This document shows, piece by piece, positions 58,309-64,000 of a DNA stretch of 64,000 bases. Every line of letters begins with the position of its first letter. The stretch's first letter is position 1. The position numbers were made by a program, and so were the translations under genes. This DNA comes from Paracoccaceae bacterium (GTDB lineage: Bacteria > Pseudomonadota > Alphaproteobacteria > Rhodobacterales > Rhodobacteraceae), in the NCBI GenBank assembly GCA_016124615.1, contig WGNF01000003.1, positions 496,001 through 560,000 of the forward strand, read 5' to 3'. The notes beneath the pieces are model-generated. The model saw nothing but the letters and a program-made list of their open reading frames with translations. It did no database searches and was not told the DNA's origin.

Positions 58309-60347
58309 CAGCCCCGGCGCCGCCGACCGCCACCGCCGCCGCCCTGGGTATTGAAGGAAACCTGGGGCAGGGTGACCACCTTGGCCAGTTCCGGGAAGGG
58401 CGCGGTGGCATGCGGAATCGCGTTCGCCGCCACGAAATGTTCCTGAAACCGCGGCTCGATGGCGGTCTCGACCTTGTGGATCTCGCGCACCACCCGCTCG
58501 ACCTCGTTGCGGGCGGCGACGTTGCACAGCGCGATCCGCGCCCCGGTGCCCGCCGCGTTCCCGGCCGAGAACACCTTGTTCAGCGGCGCATCCGGGATCA
58601 TGCCCAGCACCATCGCGTGCTTGGGCGAGATATGCGCCCCGAACGCCCCCGCCAGCACGACGCGGTCGACCGTGTCGATCTGCAATTCATCCATCAACAG
58701 CCGCGCACCCGCGTAAAGCGCCGACTTGGCCAGCTGGATCGCGCGAATGTCGCCCTGCGTCACCAGAATGCGCGGCCCTCCCTCGGCACGGCCGTCGTGC
58801 AGAACATAGCTGTGCGTGCGCCCCTCGGGAACCAGCCGCGCGGTGCCGACCTGTTCGGCCGACCCGATCAGGCCCGAGGGATCGACGATGCCCGCCATCC
58901 GCATCTCGGCCACCGCCTCGATGATGCCCGATCCGCAGATGCCGGTGATGCCGCTGGCCGCCGTCGCGGCGGTGAAGGCGGGATCGGTGGACCACAGATC
59001 GCAGCCGATCACCTTGAAGCGCGGCTCTTTGGTGGCGGGGTCGATCTCGACCCGCTCGATCGCGCCGGGGGCGGCGCGCTGGCCGGAGCTGATCTGCGCG
59101 CCTTCAAACGCCGGGCCGGTGGGCGAGGAACAGGCCAGCACCCGGTGCTTGTCGCCCAGGAGCAGTTCCGCGTTGGTACCGACGTCGACGATCAGCACCA
59201 TGTCGTCGGACAGGTTGGGCTCTTCCGCCAGCGCGACGGCGGCGCAGTCGGCGCCGACATGCCCCGCGATCAGCGGCAGGATATAGACCCGCGCATTGGC
59301 GTTCAGCGAGGTCAGCCCCAGTTCGGTCGCGTCGAGCGACATCGAATCCGAGGTCGCCAGCGCGAAGGGCGCCTGACCCAGTTCGACCGGGTCGATGCCC
59401 AGCAGCAGATGGTGCATCACCGGGTTGCAGACGAACACCGCCTCCATGATCCGGATCGGGTCGATCCCGGCCTCGGTCGCGATGGTCTGGGCCAGCCCGT
59501 TCAGCGCGGTGCGCACCGCCCCGGTCATCTCGCGGTCGCCGCCGGGGTTCATCATGACATAGCTGACCCGGCTCATCAGGTCTTCGCCAAAGCGGATCTG
59601 CGGGTTCATCACCCCGGCCGAGGCCAGCACCCGGCCATCACGCAGGTCGCACAGATGCGCCGCGATGGTGGTGGAGCCAAGGTCGATCGCCAGCCCGAAG
59701 ATGCCGCCGTCATAGTAGCCCGGCCAGATATCCAGCACACGGGTGCGCGCGTCGAGGTTGCCCTTGTGCAGCGCGACGGTGACCTTCCACTCGCCCTTGC
59801 GCAGCGCGGGCTGCAATTTGCGCAGCACGTCAAGATCTGCATAGACGGCGCCGATCCCCCATTGTTCGGTCAGCGCCTGACCCAGACGTTCAAGATCGCC
59901 CGAAGGCTCGTGCATGTCGGGCTCGGCCACCTCGACATAGTAAAGCCGGGTTGCCGGATCCATCGTGATCGCCCGCGCGGTGGCGGCCTTGCGCACCACC
60001 TGCTTGTGCACCTGGCTTTCCGGCGGCACGTCGATGACGACATCGCCCTGCACCTTGGCCTGGCAGCCCAGCCGCCGCCCGTCGATCATGCCGCGCTTGG
60101 ATTTGTAGCGTTCCTCGACCGCGTTCCAGTCCGACAGCGCGCCGGGCTCGACCGTCACGCCATGCTTGGGAAACTCGCCATAGCCCGGCGTGATCTGGCA
60201 TTTGGAACAGATGCCGCGCCCGCCGCAGACCGAGTCGAGATCGACGCCCAGCTGCCGCGCGGCGGTCAGGACCGGGGTGCCGATGGGAAAGTGACCGCGC
60301 TTGCCGGACGGGGTGAAGATCACGAGCGGTTCGCGCGTCTCGGTCAT
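58308..60347 (-). CDS. RACo/RamA-type corrinoid activation protein (2Fe-2S plus ASKHA domain)
   Basis: 679 residues. ATP-dependent reductive activator that would restore Co(I) in a corrinoid methyltransferase. N-terminal ferredoxin domain with C41, C47, C50 (SVCGGRGICSKC) and C95 (RRLGCQAKV). Middle and C-terminal ASKHA ATPase parts: LAIDLGSTTIAAHLCDL, VLIVDVGTNAELLLGD, VVLAGAFGAHISPKHAMVLG. The end is an unusual GGGGGGRRRRG tail. Start at 60347 is preferred (MTETREPLVIFTPSG). It shares its stop with the sigma start. The partner methyltransferase MtgA is encoded just upstream. Confidence 0.88.
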   Translation of the reverse strand: MTETREPLVIFTPSGKRGHFPIGTPVLTAARQLGVDLDSVCGGRGICSKCQITPGYGEFPKHGVTVEPGALSDWNAVEERYKSKRGMIDGRRLGCQAKVQGDVVIDVPPESQVHKQVVRKAATARAITMDPATRLYYVEVAEPDMHEPSGDLERLGQALTEQWGIGAVYADLDVLRKLQPALRKGEWKVTVALHKGNLDARTRVLDIWPGYYDGGIFGLAIDLGSTTIAAHLCDLRDGRVLASAGVMNPQIRFGEDLMSRVSYVMMNPGGDREMTGAVRTALNGLAQTIATEAGIDPIRIMEAVFVCNPVMHHLLLGIDPVELGQAPFALATSDSMSLDATELGLTSLNANARVYILPLIAGHVGADCAAVALAEEPNLSDDMVLIVDVGTNAELLLGDKHRVLACSSPTGPAFEGAQISSGQRAAPGAIERVEIDPATKEPRFKVIGCDLWSTDPAFTAATAASGITGICGSGIIEAVAEMRMAGIVDPSGLIGSAEQVGTARLVPEGRTHSYVLHDGRAEGGPRILVTQGDIRAIQLAKSALYAGARLLMDELQIDTVDRVVLAGAFGAHISPKHAMVLGMIPDAPLNKVFSAGNAAGTGARIALCNVAARNEVERVVREIHKVETAIEPRFQEHFVAANAIPHATAPFPELAKVVTLPQVSFNTQGGGGGGRRRRG

Positions 60348-60457
60348 GTCTCGGTCTCCGGCAAGAAAAGGCATCCCGCAAAGTCATAGATCGCTTTGTG
60401 GCGGGCGCAACGTCCAACCGCGGCATTTGGCGGTCCGCCAGCGTCACCGAAGGCCCC

Positions 60458-60500
60458 GATTTTTCGCAGAAAAATCAGAACAATTCTTCTGCGAAGAATT
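60458..60500. terminator. Tandem perfect hairpins after the small methyl-cluster gene
   Basis: GATTTTTC-GCA-GAAAAATC, five bases, then AATTCTTC-TGC-GAAGAATT; each has an 8-base stem and 3-base loop. They begin 3 bases past the stop of the 76-residue gene and 111 bases before the RACo start. Same layout as 21576-21619. They may end or process the message between the two genes. Confidence 0.6.
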
Positions 60501-60503
60501 ACG

Positions 60504-60734
60504 TCAGCAAATCACCCGCAGGCCACCGGGATTGCAGATCACGATCAACTGGCCGCCGGTTTCCACCAGATGAAAGCCGCGTTGCCGCACCTCGGCGATA
60601 AAGCGGTCGCGGCCGATTTCCCGCGCGACCCAGGTCGCCTTGCGCCGAACCACCGCGCCGCGGGCCACCGCCTGCGCCGAGAAGATGAGGTCGATCCAGG
60701 CCTCCGGGGTGGATTGGCGTGTCAGGCTCTGCAT
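60504..60734 (-). CDS. Small conserved protein of the corrinoid/folate cluster
   Basis: 76 residues. Reads SLTRQSTPEAWIDLIFSAQAV, then VARGAVVRRKATWVAREIG and ends GGQLIVICNPGGLRVIC. I recall near-identical small proteins next to this cluster in Rhodobacterales, sometimes mis-named as phosphoribosylanthranilate isomerase, which is far too long an enzyme to fit. No metal or catalytic motif is obvious. Start at 60734 is 38 bases after mtgA. It probably assists the methyl-transfer pathway, but this rests on position only. Confidence 0.78.
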   Translation of the reverse strand: MQSLTRQSTPEAWIDLIFSAQAVARGAVVRRKATWVAREIGRDRFIAEVRQRGFHLVETGGQLIVICNPGGLRVIC

Positions 60735-60772
60735 GGGCCGACCCTGACACGCGATGGTTAACCAAGCGTTGC

Positions 60773-61765
60773 TCAGGCCCGGCTGCGGCCCGCACGGCCA
60801 CCGGACCGCCCGCCGCGGCCCCCGGCCGCCGCCGCCGCCGCCGAGGCTTCGGCGAAGGTGGCACCAGCCTCGACCGCCTCGATCACCCGGGCGAAGCGGA
60901 TCCACTCGCCGCCATTGGCGTCGTGGTTCATCAGGAAGTTGGCGGCGCGGATCGCCTCCATCTCGGGCTGGCGCACCGGGTTCATGATCGCGCTGGTCAT
61001 GCCCGCGCCGATCGCCATCGGCAGGAAGGCGGCGTTGATCCCATGCCGGTGCGGCATCCCGAAGGAAATGTTGGAGGCGCCGCAGGTGGTGTTCACCCCC
61101 AGCTCGTCGCGCAGGCGGCGCACCAGCGTGAACACCTGCTGACCGGCCGAGCCGAGCGCGCCGACCGGCATCACCAACGGGTCCACCACGATGTCATGCG
61201 CCGGAATGCCGAAATCGGCGGCGCGTTCGACGATCTTCTTGGCAACGGCGAACCGCACGTCGGGGTCTTGCGAAATGCCGGTGTCGTCGTTCGAGATCGC
61301 CACCACCGGCACGTTGTATTTCTTCACCAGCGGCAGCACGAGTTCCAGCCGCTCCTCCTCGCCGGTGACGGAGTTCAAGAGCGGGCGCCCCTCGCAGGCC
61401 GACAGCCCCGCCTCCAGCGCCGCGGGCACGGACGAGTCGATGCAGAGCGGCACATCGACGATGGCCTGAATCTGCGCGATCAACTCGCGCATCAGCGGCG
61501 GCTCGACAAAGTTGTTGTCGGCATAGCGCGGGTCGATCGCCATCTTGTTGGTGAAGACCGCGCCGGAGTTCACGTCGAGCACCGTGGCGCCACAGGCGAC
61601 CTGTTCCAGCGCGTCCTTCAGCACGGTCTCGAAGTTACCCGCCTCAAGTTCGGCCGCCAGCTTCTTGCGGCCGGTGGGGTTGATGCGCTCGCCGATCACG
61701 CAGAACGGCTCGTCAAAGCCGATCACGACGGTCTTGGTCTTCGATTCGATAACGGTCCGGGTCAT
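60773..61765 (-). CDS. Methyltetrahydrofolate:corrinoid methyltransferase (pterin-binding, MtgA/AcsE-like)
   Basis: 330 residues, dihydropteroate-synthase-like barrel. IGERINPTGRKKLAAEL, VLDVNSGAVFTNKM, PLCIDSSVPAALEAGL, LLNSVTGEEERLELVLPLV and GASNISFGMPHRHGIN are the pterin-binding segments of methyl-THF:corrinoid methyltransferases. In glycine betaine or related demethylation it moves a methyl group from a corrinoid protein to THF. The C-terminus is an Ala-run followed by a Gly/Arg-rich tail (GGRGGRSGGRAGRS). metF is 9 bases upstream. No corrinoid protein or MttB-type enzyme is in the window. Confidence 0.9.
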   Translation of the reverse strand: MTRTVIESKTKTVVIGFDEPFCVIGERINPTGRKKLAAELEAGNFETVLKDALEQVACGATVLDVNSGAVFTNKMAIDPRYADNNFVEPPLMRELIAQIQAIVDVPLCIDSSVPAALEAGLSACEGRPLLNSVTGEEERLELVLPLVKKYNVPVVAISNDDTGISQDPDVRFAVAKKIVERAADFGIPAHDIVVDPLVMPVGALGSAGQQVFTLVRRLRDELGVNTTCGASNISFGMPHRHGINAAFLPMAIGAGMTSAIMNPVRQPEMEAIRAANFLMNHDANGGEWIRFARVIEAVEAGATFAEASAAAAAAGGRGGRSGGRAGRSRA

Positions 61766-61774
61766 GGTTGGTCC

Positions 61775-62698
61775 TTAGTCTTGCGCTGCCGGAACAGCGG
61801 CTTTGCCGCCATGCTCGGTGGCCCAGGTTGCGTTGGTCTTGATCCCGCCAAGCGGGAAGAAATGCACGGCCTCGATGCCGAAATCGGGATGCGCCGCCTT
61901 GTGCGCGGCGATCCCGGCGATGAACTCGTCGGGCTCGAACGGCAGCAGCAGCTTGGTCACATCCTTGGCGCGCTTCTGCAGCACGCGCAGGCTGGCGCCG
62001 ACGCCGCAGGCGATGGCGAATTTCAACAGCGTCTGCAGCTTGGCCGGACCCGCCACGCCGATATGGATCGGCAGCTTGATGCCCTCGGCCGCCAGCCGGT
62101 CGGCCCAGGCGATGGCCGGCGCCGGCTCGAAGCAGAACTGGGTGGCGATGGCCATCTGCGCGTCGGTGTGTTCGGAAAACGCCTGTTTCCACTTCAGCGC
62201 CTGCATCACCATGCGGTCCGATCCGTCGGCGTCGATGTCCTTGTTGCCCTCGGGGTGGCCCGCGACGTGCAACCGTTCAAACCCGTCGAAGAGCCCGGAT
62301 TCCATCAGCTGCATCGAGCTGTCGAATTCGCCCGCGGGCGTGTTCACGCCGCCCGCCAGCAACAGCGCCTGCTTCACGTCGGCCTCGCCCTGATAGCGGG
62401 CGATCCAGTCGGCCAGCATGGCGCGGTCCTTGATGATGCGGGCCGGGAAGTGCGGCATCACCGGATAACCCTCGGCGTGCAGCCGCCGGGCGGTCGCCAC
62501 CATTTCCTCGATGGGCGTGCCTTCGATATGGGCGATGTAGACGCGGGTGCCGCGCGGCAGCAGGGCGCGGAAATCCTCGACCTTCTCGGCGGTGCGCGGC
62601 ATCACCTCGATCGAGAAACCGGCCAGAAGCGCCTCGACCTCGGCCGAGGAGCCCTCGGGTTTCGGTGCCTCAGCGCGGCGGAAGTTCAGCAGAGCCAT
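61775..62698 (-). CDS. metF: Methylenetetrahydrofolate reductase
   Basis: 307 residues of the MetF-like flavoprotein family, though divergent from E. coli MetF (the usual N-terminal FEFFPP motif is replaced by SIEVMPRTAEKVEDF). Later segments such as VMPHFPARIIKDRAML, ALLLAGGVNTPAGEFDSSMQL and HVAGHPEGNKDI keep the family pattern. Next to the methyl-THF methyltransferase it likely runs in the oxidative direction, turning methyl-THF into methylene-THF, an inference from context. Start at 62698. Confidence 0.85.
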   Translation of the reverse strand: MALLNFRRAEAPKPEGSSAEVEALLAGFSIEVMPRTAEKVEDFRALLPRGTRVYIAHIEGTPIEEMVATARRLHAEGYPVMPHFPARIIKDRAMLADWIARYQGEADVKQALLLAGGVNTPAGEFDSSMQLMESGLFDGFERLHVAGHPEGNKDIDADGSDRMVMQALKWKQAFSEHTDAQMAIATQFCFEPAPAIAWADRLAAEGIKLPIHIGVAGPAKLQTLLKFAIACGVGASLRVLQKRAKDVTKLLLPFEPDEFIAGIAAHKAAHPDFGIEAVHFFPLGGIKTNATWATEHGGKAAVPAAQD

Positions 62699-62736
62699 GA
62701 CGGCCTCCCAGAGGGGGTTGGGGGTGTGGCGCGGGC

Positions 62737-63033
62737 TCAGGCCCGGCCCTCGTTCGCGATCAGCGCCTTCAGGCGCTCAGTGTCGTGTTCGGCTTCCAGC
62801 CGGGCGGCCTCGGCGGTGGCAACCTCTTCCGGCTCGCCCTCGACCTCGTAGGGCGGGGCCTTGCGCCATTCGGCCAGATAGGCATCGGCATCCTTGGCGC
62901 CGATCTTCATCGCGCAGCGGTCGATCGCCTGTTCGAAGCGTTCCGACAACTGCCGCTTGGAGCCCCGGCGGCCCTTGCCGACGATGACCTGGGCGGGAAT
63001 GTCCCGCCAGTAGACGATCGTGACCTCGGGCAT
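62737..63033 (-). CDS. Virulence factor family protein (function unknown)
   Basis: 98 residues. MPEVTIVYWRDIPAQVIVG is the start typical of this small family, with the basic segment GKGRRGSKRQLSERFEQAID after it and a charged C-terminal helix. The family name is historical; the gene nearly always sits with metF in this group of bacteria. First gene of the cluster. Start at 63033 follows GGGGGGAATCAG; longer frames upstream lack support. Confidence 0.82.
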   Translation of the reverse strand: MPEVTIVYWRDIPAQVIVGKGRRGSKRQLSERFEQAIDRCAMKIGAKDADAYLAEWRKAPPYEVEGEPEEVATAEAARLEAEHDTERLKALIANEGRA

Positions 63034-63259
63034 GCTGATTCCCCCCGTTTCCGTTCCCGCCGGTATATGCGCGCGCCGCCGACATTCGCTGTCGGATTTC
63101 GACATCCCGCACGCGCAGAGCGACCCGCCGCGCGTTTGCTTTTAAGGCGCCCGCGCGGCGCGAGCCAGCGCGGTGGATCGGAAAAATTCTCACCATCATG
63201 ATGCGCGATGGCGCGCCGCGGTCAGCCCGCGCTTGCGCGGGGGCGTCCCGCTCAGTAGG

Positions 63260-63277
63260 CTGTCATCAACTTGACAT
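63260..63277 (+). promoter_or_regulatory. Candidate Pho box upstream of ppx
   Basis: CTGTCAT-CAAC-TTGACAT, first repeat a perfect PhoB half-box, 14 of 18 positions matching overall. It ends only 14 bases before the start codon, which leaves little room for a standard promoter; either the start is further in or the match is chance. Confidence 0.35.
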
Positions 63278-63291
63278 CGGAGGGCGACGTG

Positions 63292-64000
63292 ATGACGCCC
63301 CAGCGTCCCTTCGGGGCGGATGCGTTCCCGGCGACGGAAAAGCCGTCCTCGGTCGAGCCGACCGCGCCGCGCAGATCGGATCCGGCGCAGCTTTACGCCG
63401 CGCTGGATCTTGGCACGAACAGTTGCCGGATGCTGATTGCCCAGCCTCGGGGCAGTCAGTTCGACGTCGTGGACAGCTTTTCCAAGACCGTGCAGCTTGG
63501 CGTCGGGCTGGAGGCGTCGGGGCGGCTCAGCCGCGCTTCGATGGGGCGGACGGTGCAGGCGCTGCGGATCTGCCAGAAGAAGATCGAGAAACACGAGGTC
63601 AAGCGGATGCGGCTGGTGGCGACCGAAGCCTGCCGCCGCGCCCGCAACGGCCGCGATTTCATGCGCGCCGTGCAGAACGAAACCGGGCTGGTGCTGGAAA
63701 TCATCGCGCCCGAGGAAGAGGCGCGGCTGGCCGTGGTGTCCTGCGCGCCGCTGGTCAGCCCGCGCACCGAACAGTTGCTGGTGGTCGATATCGGCGGCGG
63801 ATCCACCGAACTGGTGTGGATCGACCTGTCGGGCGTGCCGCACCGCGACCGCCCGCGCGCCATCATGCGGCTGCACGCGGGCTTTCATCAACCCGACCGC
63901 GGCCAGCCCGCCGCGCGGGTGGTGGACTGGATTTCGGTGCCGCTGGGCGTCGCGACGCTGAAGGACCAGTTCAACGACGTCGAGGATGACGCCGCCCGCT
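63292..64000 (+). CDS. ppx: Exopolyphosphatase Ppx/GppA family (partial, N-terminal part)
   Basis: Hydrolyses terminal phosphates from polyphosphate, or (p)ppGpp-type pppGpp if GppA-like. The first 236 codons are present and the frame is open to the right edge. ASKHA phosphate-binding motifs YAALDLGTNSCRMLIA and LLVVDIGGGSTELVWID are clear, with RMRLVATEACRRARN between. The first 30 residues are a Pro-rich extension seen in Rhodobacteraceae members. ATG at 63292 follows GGAGGGCGACGTG; a GTG one codon earlier is possible. Confidence 0.92.
   Translation, partial: MTPQRPFGADAFPATEKPSSVEPTAPRRSDPAQLYAALDLGTNSCRMLIAQPRGSQFDVVDSFSKTVQLGVGLEASGRLSRASMGRTVQALRICQKKIEKHEVKRMRLVATEACRRARNGRDFMRAVQNETGLVLEIIAPEEEARLAVVSCAPLVSPRTEQLLVVDIGGGSTELVWIDLSGVPHRDRPRAIMRLHAGFHQPDRGQPAARVVDWISVPLGVATLKDQFNDVEDDAAR

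Noticed and set aside
58410-60389. Long plus-strand frame opposite the RACo gene
   Set aside because: Same antisense effect; the minus strand encodes an intact ferredoxin/ASKHA protein.
60719-62851. Very long plus-strand open frame opposite mtgA and metF
   Set aside because: High-GC antisense frame; low-complexity His/Arg/Gly-rich translation with no family features, while the minus-strand genes have clear motifs.
63034-63259. Cobalamin riboswitch ahead of the corrinoid cluster
   Set aside because: No conserved B12-box-like GCCACTG core or matching long structure could be read on the minus strand.

Overview
The window is high-GC DNA, densely packed with genes, from an alphaproteobacterium. 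It is most likely a member of the Rhodobacteraceae. Support comes from a class II DAHP synthase, the dgt-argS-SPOR-nagZ-scpA-scpB run, the yceD-rpmF-plsX-fabH-ihfA-merR block, cysS-cimA, an ornithine-lipid olsB, and the small 'virulence factor'-metF-corrinoid methyltransferase cluster. No ribosomal RNA, insertion sequence, integrase or CRISPR array is visible, and no gene-free stretch exceeds 300 bases.

Layout. 1-4115: branched-chain amino acid ABC importer (binding protein, livG, livF, livH, start of livM), minus strand. 4300-9696: GlxA-type regulator, DAHP synthase, PAS protein, yicC-gmk-gamma carbonic anhydrase. 9718-16233: inositol catabolism (RpiR-type repressor, iolC, iolD, iolE, iolB) with two matching GGAA-N6-TTCC operators. 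16313-19017: phoR, Pho box, phoU, phoB without the pst transporter genes. 19180-27057: xthA, erpA, dgt, argS, SPOR protein, nagZ, scpA, scpB. 27059-29918: a secreted protein, an AT-richer foreign-looking HTH gene, and dCTP deaminase. 29992-34216: tRNA-Pro and the fatty acid/ribosome block. 34342-41730: bamE, olsB, an ABC-F ATPase, SDR, outer membrane barrel, lipoprotein and aminotransferase. 41825-45967: cysS with a possible leader peptide and a compositionally foreign 3' third, then cimA and a squalene/phytoene-synthase-like gene. 45968-53222: MFS transporter, alkA-type glycosylase, esterase, HNH nuclease, and the Entner-Doudoroff/pentose phosphate entry operon zwf-pgl-pgi behind a perfect palindrome. 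53319-54949: a two-gene unit of a secreted Cys/Gly-repeat protein and a glycosyltransferase. 55138-56949: RidA, tRNA-Gly, FMN reductase and a fasciclin protein. 57062-63033: a corrinoid/folate one-carbon operon that runs directly into an ECF sigma/anti-sigma pair. 63292-end: start of exopolyphosphatase with a possible Pho box.

The window is mostly housekeeping metabolism. The places that stand out are the foreign HTH gene (27591-28757), the mosaic cysS (switch near 42960), the Cys-repeat/glycosyltransferase pair (53319-54949), the sigma factor coupled to the methyltransferase activator (58308), and several candidate regulatory palindromes. All functions are read from sequence motifs and remembered families; no database search was run.
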